From positions 1 through 27,259 of the forward strand of contig CAKRKX010000026.1 in the NCBI GenBank assembly GCA_934358675.1: a stretch of DNA of 27,259 bases, given 5' to 3'. Source of the DNA: an uncultured Agathobacter sp. (GTDB taxonomy: Bacteria > Bacillota > Clostridia > Lachnospirales > Lachnospiraceae). The notes below the pieces were generated by a model, which had not been told where the DNA came from, did not search any database, and saw nothing but the letters and a program-made list of their open reading frames with translations. A program made the position numbers and the translations under genes. Below, piece by piece: positions 1-6,462 of this stretch (position 1 is its first letter; each line of letters begins with the position of its first letter).

Positions 1-255
1 TCACGACACTCATGATCGTAAAGTAGTACCAAAACGCCTAAAAACATACCATTTATGCAGAAAAAATGATTTCGCTTATCATTATAGAGTGATGAATATA
101 AAAAAATCACCAAAAAATCATCAAAACATTACAACAAGTTGTCCTTATCCATCTCTTATTTATAAACGCAGTGCATAAAACAATACACAGTATATTAAAC
201 AAAACATGATACATAAAATATTTGTTTTGGCAAATAGGTACGCGTAAGAATGCAA
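1..255. other. AT-rich gene-free region
   Basis: No convincing gene, RNA gene or repeat was seen on either strand. The stretch is strongly A+T-rich with many A-runs. On the minus strand a short frame opens at 47 and runs off the left edge, but it has no ribosome binding site and is too short to judge. The upstream neighbour is probably just outside the window. Confidence 0.5.
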
Positions 256-284
256 TTGGCAATTATGTACGGAACAGGTATACT
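256..284 (+). promoter_or_regulatory. Sigma-A-type promoter candidate upstream of the merR operon
   Basis: TTGGCA at 256-261 and TATACT at 279-284 are separated by 17 bp, which is close to consensus. Transcription would start near 291 and run into the MerR gene at 406. It could be a constitutive promoter lying upstream of the regulated one at 340-370. Confidence 0.5.
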
Positions 285-339
285 ATATTATGTTCAATAA
301 AGTAAAAGAAAGAAAAAAGAAGAAAAATACAGAAATTAC

Positions 340-370
340 TTGACCTTCCACTTTGTGGAAGCTGTATAAA
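340..370 (+). promoter_or_regulatory. MerR-type promoter with 19-bp spacer and dyad operator
   Basis: The -35 TTGACC (340-345) and -10 TATAAA (365-370) are 19 bp apart. A perfect 7-bp inverted repeat, CTTCCAC (345-351) and GTGGAAG (355-361) around TTT, fills the spacer. An over-long spacer with a dyad between the elements is the hallmark of promoters that MerR proteins activate by DNA distortion. The first gene downstream is a MerR regulator, so autoregulation of the three-gene operon is the natural reading. Confidence 0.8.
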
Positions 371-405
371 TAGGGAGTCAGACGAAGGAAAGGGTGTTGC
401 ATGTT

Positions 406-1050
406 ATGAAGATCAAGCAGGCGGAGGAACTCGCAGGAATCACCAGCAAGAACATACGCTTCTATGAAGAACAGGGCTTGTTGCAGCCGAAACGTTCGGA
501 GAACGGATATCGGAATTATACACAAGAAGATGTTGATTATTTAAAGAAGATTAAATTTCTACGGAAGCTTGGAACGCCGCTTGAAGAAATACACCGACTT
601 TTTCAGGGAAAGAGTTCGATCAGGGAATGCCTTGAAAAAAGAGAGGAGGCTTTGGAAAGGGAACAAAGGAGTGTGGAGAAGATGCGCATGCTGGCACATC
701 GGATGCTTGCGGAGTGCAATTCGATCGACAGAATGGACATGGATTTCTGGCTGGATGAAATGGAAAAATTGGAAAAAGAAGGGACTGATTTTGTGGATTT
801 AAATAAGATTGATATTCACAGAAGGAAAAAACTCGGTGCAATCATGGGGGCGGGTGTGACAATTTTGTTTATGCTTGCTACGATCGCCGGAAATATATGG
901 ATATTGACAAAGGATCCAACGTATCCGATCGGAATATTTCTGTTTGTTTTAATTTTGCCGATCGTTGTGCTGGGCGGAGTCCTTGTGGTCGTGGTAAAGC
1001 GAATCAAAGAAATAGAAAAAGGAGAAGAAGATGAAGCTGCTAAGTATTAA
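406..1050 (+). CDS. Membrane-tethered MerR-family transcriptional regulator
   Basis: A 214-residue protein. The N-terminal winged helix (about residues 1-70) carries the MerR signature: TSKNIRFYEEQGLL, then GYRNYTQEDVDYL. A coiled-coil-like charged segment follows (about 75-125). The C-terminus has two hydrophobic segments (about 145-168 and 175-198) ending in a charged tail, so the regulator is probably anchored in the membrane with its DNA-binding head in the cytosol. I chose ATG 406 because the GGAAAGGG purine tract at 387-394 sits 11 nt upstream; the frame also offers GTG 394 with no spacing. The stop overlaps the next gene by 20 bp. The promoter at 340-370 has a matching dyad. There is no clear metal-binding Cys set, so the inducer is unknown. 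Family assignment is secure; the membrane tether is seen as hydrophobicity only. Confidence 0.9.
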   Translation: MKIKQAEELAGITSKNIRFYEEQGLLQPKRSENGYRNYTQEDVDYLKKIKFLRKLGTPLEEIHRLFQGKSSIRECLEKREEALEREQRSVEKMRMLAHRMLAECNSIDRMDMDFWLDEMEKLEKEGTDFVDLNKIDIHRRKKLGAIMGAGVTILFMLATIAGNIWILTKDPTYPIGIFLFVLILPIVVLGGVLVVVVKRIKEIEKGEEDEAAKY

Positions 1051-1354
1051 TTATATACCGGGATGTGAGATTGAAGCATTAGGTATGGTAAAGGGAACCG
1101 TTGTACAGACCAAAAATATCGGTCGTGATTTTATGGCAGGAATGAAGACTTTGGTCGGAGGCGAAATCGTCGGATATACAGAGATGTTAAATGAGGCGCG
1201 CCAGATCGCGGTAAAGCGTATGGTAGACGAAGCAAAAGCGATGGAAGCGGATGCGGTCATCGACGTAAAGTATGGTTCGTCGCAGGTAATGCAGGGTGCG
1301 GCGGAGATCATTGCGTACGGAACAGCAGTCAGGATTGTGAAGGAGGAGAAGTAG
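1031..1354 (+). CDS. YbjQ/UPF0145 family protein
   Basis: A 107-residue protein covering the whole UPF0145/YbjQ fold. It has the early GCEIEALGMVKGTVV strand region, the conserved VGGEIVGYTEMLNEAR helix, and AMEADAVIDVKYGSS near the C-terminus. The family forms small oligomeric cytosolic proteins whose biochemical role is not established; it is sometimes labelled heavy-metal-binding on weak grounds. The start at 1031 lies inside the end of the MerR gene and follows GGAGAAG, so the two are translationally coupled. Its stop TAG shares a base with the GTG start of the next gene. The tight packing suggests it serves the same response as the regulator and the YhfC protein. Confidence 0.88.
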   Translation: MKLLSINYIPGCEIEALGMVKGTVVQTKNIGRDFMAGMKTLVGGEIVGYTEMLNEARQIAVKRMVDEAKAMEADAVIDVKYGSSQVMQGAAEIIAYGTAVRIVKEEK

Positions 1355-2133
1355 TGGAAATACAGAATGTATCAAATCTGGCAATTGTCGGTGTTCTTAT
1401 CAGTATGCTGTTGTCGGTCGGTGTTCCGATCGCGCTTTTGATCGTTGGGAAAAAGAAGTATCATGCAAAAATTTCTTCGTTTTTCATCGGCGCGGGAACC
1501 TTTTTGCTGTTTGCCATGGTATTGGAGCAGATCCTACACCTTTTGGTAATCAGGGTTGGCGGATTAAATGAACAAAGTAATCGTTGGCTGTATTACATTT
1601 ATGCTGCGGCAGCAGCGGCCGTTTTTGAGGAAACAGGAAGGCTGATCGCGATGAAGTTCTGGATGAAAAAGCGACTGGATTTTGCCAATGGGCTCATGTA
1701 CGGAATCGGTCACGGCGGTTGTGAGGCAATTATGATCGGAGGGCTTGCCAATATCAATAATCTGATTTCCATGCTCATGATCAATAGCGGAGCAATGCAA
1801 CAGTCGTTGGCGCTGCTTCCGGATGAACTGAAAAATCAGACATTGGAGCAGCTGTCAGCGCTTTGGACGACGCCTGCTTCGTTGTTCTTCGCGAGCGGAA
1901 TCGAGAGAATTGGCGCGCTCCTTTTACAGATTGGCCTGTCATTGATGATCTATAAAGCAGTGCAGACAAAGAAGTGGGGGATGGCCGCAATCGCGTATGT
2001 ACTACACTTTGCAGTAGATTTTGTCGCTGTGGCAGGGGCAAATTATTGCTCAGTATGGATCATGGAAGTATTCATATTTGTTGCGGCAATCGGAACATTA
2101 TTCTTGTCGCTGCAGATAAATAAACAGGAGTAA
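1354..2133 (+). CDS. yhfC: YhfC family predicted intramembrane metalloprotease
   Basis: A 259-residue polytopic membrane protein with about seven hydrophobic segments. Three polar motifs lie within membrane segments: FEETGR (91-96), GHGGCE (119-124) and HFAVD (218-222). This E..R / H...E / H...D pattern matches the YhfC family and recalls CPBP and PrsW-type membrane proteases, in which such residues form the active site. Protease activity is inferred from family, not shown. Translation starts at GTG 1354, overlapping the previous stop by one base, so it is coupled to the YbjQ gene. Because the first gene of the operon encodes a regulator with C-terminal membrane segments, that regulator is a candidate substrate or partner. 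The terminator at 2218-2259 ends the operon. Confidence 0.87.
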   Translation: MEIQNVSNLAIVGVLISMLLSVGVPIALLIVGKKKYHAKISSFFIGAGTFLLFAMVLEQILHLLVIRVGGLNEQSNRWLYYIYAAAAAAVFEETGRLIAMKFWMKKRLDFANGLMYGIGHGGCEAIMIGGLANINNLISMLMINSGAMQQSLALLPDELKNQTLEQLSALWTTPASLFFASGIERIGALLLQIGLSLMIYKAVQTKKWGMAAIAYVLHFAVDFVAVAGANYCSVWIMEVFIFVAAIGTLFLSLQINKQE

Positions 2134-2217
2134 TAATGGTGGAAGAGGATGTATGCCTTTTCCGAAGATCACTGGAAGAAAAGATGCTTTTTGCTGTAAT
2201 ACAATTCCATATGCTGT

Positions 2218-2259
2218 AAAAAAGATAGCCAAGCAGGTAGCAATCAGGCTATCTTTTTT
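2218..2259 (+). terminator. Rho-independent terminator of the merR-ybjQ-yhfC operon
   Basis: A perfect 13-bp inverted repeat, AAAAAAGATAGCC (2218-2230) and its complement (2247-2259), encloses a 16-nt loop. The downstream arm ends in six T. The stretch 2134-2217 holds no gene. Confidence 0.88.
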
Positions 2260-2308
2260 ATATAATTAAGAAGAAAAATCGACAATGGACAGAGTGGAAA
2301 GGTAAAAG

Positions 2309-2944
2309 ATGTATTTCGAATACGGTGAAACAGAGATTTCGTATCTCAAGAATAAAGATAAGAAGATGGCGGAGGTAATCGAACATATAGGTTTTGTAAA
2401 AAGAGAGGTGGATACCGATTTGTTCTCTTCGGTAATTCATCACATCATCGGACAGCAGATTTCCACAAAGGCGCAGGCAACGATCTGGAAGCGGATGAGT
2501 GACAGCCTAGGAACCGTGAATGCAGAAAACATCTTAGCGGCAGATCCGGCACAATTGCAGTCGCTTGGAATGTCATTTCGCAAGGTGGAATACATCCGTG
2601 ATTTCGCAGAAAAAGTACATAGCGGGGTGTTTGATCTGGATGCAATCTCCGGGATGAATGATCAGGATGCAATCAAAGAATTATCCTCCTTAAAAGGCAT
2701 TGGGGTGTGGACTGCGGAAATGATCCTTTTATTCTGTCTGCAGCGACCGGATATATTCAGTTTCGACGATCTGGCGATCCAAAGAGGGCTGCGTATGGTG
2801 TATCATCATCGGAAAATCGACCGGAAATTATTTGAAAAGTACCGCAGGCGATTCAGCCCTTATTGCAGTGTGGCAAGTCTGTATCTGTGGGCAGTATCCG
2901 GTGGGGCAATACCGGAGATGAAAGATTATGCGCCTAAAAATTAA
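2309..2944 (+). CDS. DNA-3-methyladenine glycosylase, HhH-GPD (AlkA-type)
   Basis: A 211-residue cytosolic base-excision repair enzyme that removes alkylated purines such as 3-methyladenine from DNA. The HhH-GPD core is complete. SVIHHIIGQQIS (about 41-52) is the conserved helix, LKGIGVWTAEM (about 128-138) is the helix-hairpin-helix, and the catalytic Asp lies in FSFDDLAIQRG (about 148-158). There are no C-terminal Fe-S cysteines as found in Nth or MutY, which favours the alkyladenine branch. It is shorter than E. coli AlkA because the N-terminal TBP-like domain is missing, as in many Firmicutes versions. GGAAAGG lies 8 nt before ATG 2309. It stands alone between two terminators. Confidence 0.88.
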   Translation: MYFEYGETEISYLKNKDKKMAEVIEHIGFVKREVDTDLFSSVIHHIIGQQISTKAQATIWKRMSDSLGTVNAENILAADPAQLQSLGMSFRKVEYIRDFAEKVHSGVFDLDAISGMNDQDAIKELSSLKGIGVWTAEMILLFCLQRPDIFSFDDLAIQRGLRMVYHHRKIDRKLFEKYRRRFSPYCSVASLYLWAVSGGAIPEMKDYAPKN

Positions 2945-2953
2945 ATGAAAAAT

Positions 2954-2982
2954 AAAAGCTGCTGAAAAGGCGGCTTTTTATT
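2954..2982 (+). terminator. Rho-independent terminator after the DNA glycosylase gene
   Basis: AAAAGCTGC (2954-2962) pairs with GCGGCTTTT (2970-2978), with one G-U pair and a 7-nt loop. The downstream arm runs into TTTTTATTTT. It begins only 9 bp after the glycosylase stop codon. Confidence 0.82.
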
Positions 2983-3011
2983 TTGCAATTGGAAAGCAAG
3001 ATTGCTATGAT
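2983..3011 (+). promoter_or_regulatory. Promoter of the epimerase-transglutaminase-bsh operon
   Basis: TTGCAA (2983-2988) and TATGAT (3006-3011) are separated by exactly 17 bp. TGC directly before the -10 makes it an extended -10 promoter. The -35 overlaps the T-tract of the preceding terminator. Transcription would start near 3018, giving a leader of about 73 nt. Confidence 0.65.
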
Positions 3012-3030
3012 AGAAACAGAATGTGCAATG

Positions 3031-3052
3031 AGTTGCCTTGTCGGTGGCAACT
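3031..3052 (+). promoter_or_regulatory. Perfect dyad in the leader of the bsh operon
   Basis: AGTTGCC (3031-3037) and GGCAACT (3046-3052) form a 7-bp inverted repeat with an 8-nt spacer, just downstream of the predicted transcription start and 38 bp before the first start codon. It could be a repressor operator (MarR- or TetR-like spacing) or an RNA hairpin. There is no T-run, so it is not a terminator. Confidence 0.5.
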
Positions 3053-3090
3053 ATAGATGGGGAGAGGTTTCATTAAGAAAGGGAATCGTA

Positions 3091-3996
3091 ATGAAGAAAA
3101 TATTGGTTACAGGCGGAACGACGTTTGTCAGCAAGTATGCGGCGCAATATTTTGTGAATCAGGGCTATGATGTCAATGTGTTGAATCGAAACTCCAAACC
3201 ACAGGTTGACGGTGTGACATTGATCGAGGGTGACCGTCACAATCTGGGTGACGCATTAAAGGACATGCATTTTGATGCGGTTGTTGATATTACAGCATAT
3301 GATGCCTGCGATATCAATGATTTGCTGGACGCGCTCGGTTCGTTTGAGCAATACATTATGGTAAGTTCCGGCGCGGTGTATCCGGATCTGAGGGATGTGT
3401 CAATTTCAGAGGAAGCAAGCAAGTCTTTTAATGCGTTTACGGGTTCTTACGGCATGGGGAAAGCGGAGGCAGAGGACGCACTTCTGGAGCGGGTGCCGAA
3501 TGCCTATATTCTTCGACCGGCGTACTTATATGGTGCGATGAATAATCTGTATCGGGAGGCGTTCGTGTTTGATTGTGCGAAAGCCAATCGGAAATTTTAT
3601 TTACCGGGAGATGGAAAAATGAAATTACAATTCTTCCATGTGCGTGATCTGTGTAGGCTGATGGATGTGATCGTAAAAGAAAAACCGGCAGATCATATTT
3701 TTAATGTGGGTAACGTTGAATTGGTTTCTATCAGAGACTGGGTAACGAAATGTTACGCATGTTTTGGGAAAAATCCTGAATTCGTCAATGTATTCGAAAA
3801 TATTAAGCCGAGATATTATTTTTGCTTTGACAGCAATGAGTACTATTTGGATGTACAACGTTTGAATAAAATATTTGCTGACACGATACCGTTAGATGAA
3901 GGTCTTAAAGAAGCTGCAGAGTGGTATGTGGCACATGAAGATGAAGTAAATAAGAAACCGTATTTTGATTATATTGACTTAAATTTGAAATTATAG
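3091..3996 (+). CDS. NAD(P)-dependent epimerase/dehydratase (extended SDR)
   Basis: A 301-residue Rossmann-fold protein of the NAD-dependent epimerase/dehydratase family, which typically acts on nucleotide sugars. Residues 4-14 (ILVTGGTTFVS) are the dinucleotide loop; the usual last Gly of GxxGxxG is Ser here. GD at 47-48 contacts the cofactor, SSGAVY (92-97) supplies the Ser, and Y120-GMG-K124 is the catalytic YxxxK. The C-terminal substrate domain gives no clear clue to the sugar. I chose ATG 3091 because AAGAAAGGGA precedes it at a good distance and the fold begins at once; a longer frame back to 2983 would cover the promoter. It is the first gene of an operon with the transglutaminase-like protein (33 bp later) and the bile salt hydrolase. 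A link to cell-envelope sugars is only a guess. Confidence 0.85.
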   Translation: MKKILVTGGTTFVSKYAAQYFVNQGYDVNVLNRNSKPQVDGVTLIEGDRHNLGDALKDMHFDAVVDITAYDACDINDLLDALGSFEQYIMVSSGAVYPDLRDVSISEEASKSFNAFTGSYGMGKAEAEDALLERVPNAYILRPAYLYGAMNNLYREAFVFDCAKANRKFYLPGDGKMKLQFFHVRDLCRLMDVIVKEKPADHIFNVGNVELVSIRDWVTKCYACFGKNPEFVNVFENIKPRYYFCFDSNEYYLDVQRLNKIFADTIPLDEGLKEAAEWYVAHEDEVNKKPYFDYIDLNLKL

Positions 3997-4029
3997 AAGC
4001 TGTATCGTAAGTTGTTTTTGGGAGGAAAA

Positions 4030-4923
4030 ATGAGAAGAATGAAAAAAGCACTGCTGGTGTGTCTTATTGTACTTGCGGTTGTGTCGACAAGCTTGTTGGT
4101 GTATATAGGCAGCGGAAACGGAGCGTGGCTTGTCCAGACTTCGTATTTACAATCAACGGATCAGTTATATATTATGGAAACGGGCATTCTATATAATGAG
4201 CGCGTTTTTCAGCCAGGACAGAACTTGAAAATAAAATATGAATTTAATAATGAGGAATATGCCGGATTATTGAATAAATATGATCTTGCCGAGCAGGCGG
4301 GAGATGGAAGTGAATTTGAAAAGGCATTGGCTTTGATGGATGAGTATTCCGGCAGACTCTACCACGAATCGTATTATGACAACCACATCGATTTGAATGC
4401 GATGGATTTATTGGATTACAGTCTGGATAACCGAAAGAAAGGGATTAATTGCCGTGCAAAGGCGCAGATTTTGAATGAGATGTGTCTTGCATTGGGCATT
4501 TATTCGCGAAAGCTATGGATCAATCCGAATTCCGTCTATGATCAGGAGTGTCATGTTGTAAATGAAGTGTGGGATTCGGCTTTAAAGAAGTGGGTCATGC
4601 TTGATATAACAAACAATTTTTACTGGGTAGACGGTAACGGGACGCCATTGTCCGTGCTTGAAATCAGAGATCACCTTGCGGATCAGGAATTCTGTACCCC
4701 GGTCGCTCCGGACGATGATCTGAAAAATCTGGAGAGTTCCCGAAAACGCAATTACGATAATCTTCTATATATTGCCAAAAATATGGCGTATATGTATTAT
4801 TGTGTGGAAAATACTGTGGGAGAATCCGATGAATATTTCTTTTTGATTCCAAAAGCATGGGAAGAGGATGGCAATATTACTTGCATTTCACGCGAAGCGA
4901 TTGAAAAGTCACCGGCTGAATGA
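4030..4923 (+). CDS. Membrane-anchored transglutaminase-like protein
   Basis: A 297-residue protein with a basic N-terminus and one hydrophobic segment (about 7-27). That segment acts as an uncleaved anchor or a signal peptide; no lipobox Cys is visible, so the body is probably extracellular. The transglutaminase-like core has the Cys-His-Asp triad in order: C141 in GINCRAKAQ, H175 in CHVVNEVW and D192 in WVMLDITNNFYW. In bacteria such domains act as cysteine proteases or protein cross-linkers, and the substrate is not predictable here. ATG 4030 follows GGAGG after four bases; ATG 4039 is an alternative start. It lies between the epimerase (33 bp) and the bile salt hydrolase (31 bp) in one operon, with no terminator between them. 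Confidence 0.85.
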   Translation: MRRMKKALLVCLIVLAVVSTSLLVYIGSGNGAWLVQTSYLQSTDQLYIMETGILYNERVFQPGQNLKIKYEFNNEEYAGLLNKYDLAEQAGDGSEFEKALALMDEYSGRLYHESYYDNHIDLNAMDLLDYSLDNRKKGINCRAKAQILNEMCLALGIYSRKLWINPNSVYDQECHVVNEVWDSALKKWVMLDITNNFYWVDGNGTPLSVLEIRDHLADQEFCTPVAPDDDLKNLESSRKRNYDNLLYIAKNMAYMYYCVENTVGESDEYFFLIPKAWEEDGNITCISREAIEKSPAE

Positions 4924-4954
4924 GGTTAAATAAATAAGAAAGAGGTGCAGTGTT

Positions 4955-5959
4955 ATGTGTACAGCAGCAACTTACAAAACAAAAGATTTTTATATGGGAA
5001 GAACGCTGGATTACGAGTTTTCGTATGGGGAGGAGATTGCCGTAACTCCGCGAAATTATGCGTTTGATTTCCGACATGCCGGAAAACTGGAGTCGCATTA
5101 TGCGCTGATCGGCATGGCATTTGTTGTGGGTGGATATCCGCTCTATTATGATGCAATCAATGAAAAAGGCCTTGGCATGGCAGGGCTGAATTTTGTCGGC
5201 AATGCCGCTTATGAGGAGGCATTACCGGAAGGAGAGACAGATCAGGATCAAGTGGCGCAGTTTGAATTTATTCCATGGATCCTCACGCAATGCGCATCGG
5301 TAAAAGAAGCGCGGGAGAAACTTTCCAAAATGCGACTTACGGGAACTCCGTTCAGTGAGCAGCTTCCTTCAGCGCAGCTTCACTGGATGATCGCGGACAA
5401 GGATGCCTGTATCGTTGTGGAATCCATGCAGGATGGACTGCATATATATGACAATCCGGTGGGGGTGCTCACCAACAACCCGCCGTTTCCGGGACAGATG
5501 TTTGCACTGAACAATTATGCCGGTGTATCGAGAAAACAGCCGGAAAACACATTTGCCGGTGTGTTGCAGCTTGACGCGTACAGCCGTGGAATGGGCGGAA
5601 TGGGAATTCCGGGCGATCTCTCGAGTCAGTCCCGATTTGTCAAGGTCGCTTTTACGAAGTTAAATTCCATATCCGGGGAGGACGAGAGTGAGAGCGTGAG
5701 CCAGTTTTTCCATATTTTAGGATCAGTCGATCAGCAGAGAGGCTGCTGTGAAGTGGCGGACGGAAAATACGAGATCACGATCTATACTTCATGCTGCAAT
5801 GCGGCCAAAGGAATCTATTATTATACAACCTATGATAATCACCAGATTACGGCGGTGGATATGCATGTGGAAGATCTGGATTCGGATCAGGTAATCCGGT
5901 ATCCGATCCGGTTAAAAGGCGAGATACGGTGGCAGAATAAGGCGGTGAATGCAAAATGA
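4955..5959 (+). CDS. bsh: Choloylglycine hydrolase family protein, probably bile salt hydrolase
   Basis: A 334-residue Ntn-type linear amide hydrolase of the bile salt hydrolase/penicillin V acylase family. Removing Met1 exposes the nucleophile Cys2 (MCTAAT). Other active-site residues are Arg16 and Asp19 (GRTLDYE), Asn79 (GLNFVG), Asn174/175 (VLTNNPPF) and Arg227 (SSQSRFVK). Penicillin V acylases carry Tyr at the Asn79 position, so this one looks like a bile salt hydrolase, releasing glycine or taurine from conjugated bile acids. There is no signal peptide, so it should act in the cytosol. The start follows AAGAGGTG. Its TGA overlaps the ATG of an ABC-transporter remnant, implying that the ancestral operon continued into an exporter. 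Substrate preference cannot be read from sequence. Confidence 0.9.
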   Translation: MCTAATYKTKDFYMGRTLDYEFSYGEEIAVTPRNYAFDFRHAGKLESHYALIGMAFVVGGYPLYYDAINEKGLGMAGLNFVGNAAYEEALPEGETDQDQVAQFEFIPWILTQCASVKEAREKLSKMRLTGTPFSEQLPSAQLHWMIADKDACIVVESMQDGLHIYDNPVGVLTNNPPFPGQMFALNNYAGVSRKQPENTFAGVLQLDAYSRGMGGMGIPGDLSSQSRFVKVAFTKLNSISGEDESESVSQFFHILGSVDQQRGCCEVADGKYEITIYTSCCNAAKGIYYYTTYDNHQITAVDMHVEDLDSDQVIRYPIRLKGEIRWQNKAVNAK

Positions 5960-6126
5960 CGAAGAGGCGTAACCGGACGTTTCAGCCGGATCGGGTGCTT
6001 TCTTATTTCAAAAAGGAATGGAAAGTTCTTGTGCTTGCGGCATTGAAACGTGTGGCAAAGGAGCGCACGGTGATTTCTATTTCGCACAGGACTTCTGCGG
6101 AGTTGGGACGGACGATACAGGTATAA
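5956..6126 (+). pseudogene. Internally deleted ABC transporter remnant
   Basis: A 56-codon frame whose ATG overlaps the bsh stop as ATGA. The first 27 residues (ending RVLSYFKKEWKVLVLA) resemble the N-terminus of an ABC exporter just before its first membrane helix. The rest (KRVAKERTVISISHRTSAE) is the typical end of an exporter ATPase, with the H-loop SHR and a terminal GRTIQV. Everything between - six helices, Walker A, signature and Walker B - is missing. I read this as a large in-frame internal deletion that left the two ends joined. It cannot be a functional transporter. The ATPase tail is the clearer part; the N-terminal match is weaker. Confidence 0.7.
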
Positions 6127-6158
6127 GAATGTAAAAGTATTTTGACGTTACAATTTTC

Positions 6159-6302
6159 GTGAATGTAATGAAACTAAGTGATCTTTATCAAATAAGTTTA
6201 GATGAATTATTAAAAGGAGATCAGAAAATGAAAGAAAAAATGGAAAAAGACATTACTACAGCCAAACGAAACGATCGGGATAAATCGAGACCGGCATTTT
6301 GA
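6159..6302 (+). pseudogene. C-terminal fragment of an XRE-family regulator
   Basis: A short open stretch (ATG at 6168) encoding KLSDLYQISLDELLKGD followed by a charged tail. This is the ordinary end of an XRE helix-turn-helix domain, where '..LSDLY.ISLDELL' closes the last helix. The first four helices are absent and no ribosome binding site precedes it. With the ABC remnant immediately upstream it forms a run of broken genes. The remaining stretch to 6462 has no gene, only a 7-bp dyad CGTAGAA/TTCTACG at 6369-6375 and 6395-6401 ahead of the intact XRE gene. Confidence 0.65.
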
Positions 6303-6462
6303 ATATGCCATGGATCATTATTTTGCGGAGAATTGAAATAATTAATTAAATAATTCAACTCTACAGAGCGTAGAAACCGCATAAATTCACCATATTCTAC
6401 GTTACGTGGGTGTGATTGGAAATTGAATTGAAGGATAATCAAACCAGAAAGGAGGAAACCAA

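Noticed and set aside
1..47. Minus-strand frame running off the left edge
   Set aside because: Only about 15 codons are visible, with no ribosome binding site and no recognisable motif.
2983..3090. N-terminal extension of the epimerase from TTG 2983
   Set aside because: It covers the terminator tail, the promoter and the dyad; the Rossmann fold begins at ATG 3091 with a ribosome site.
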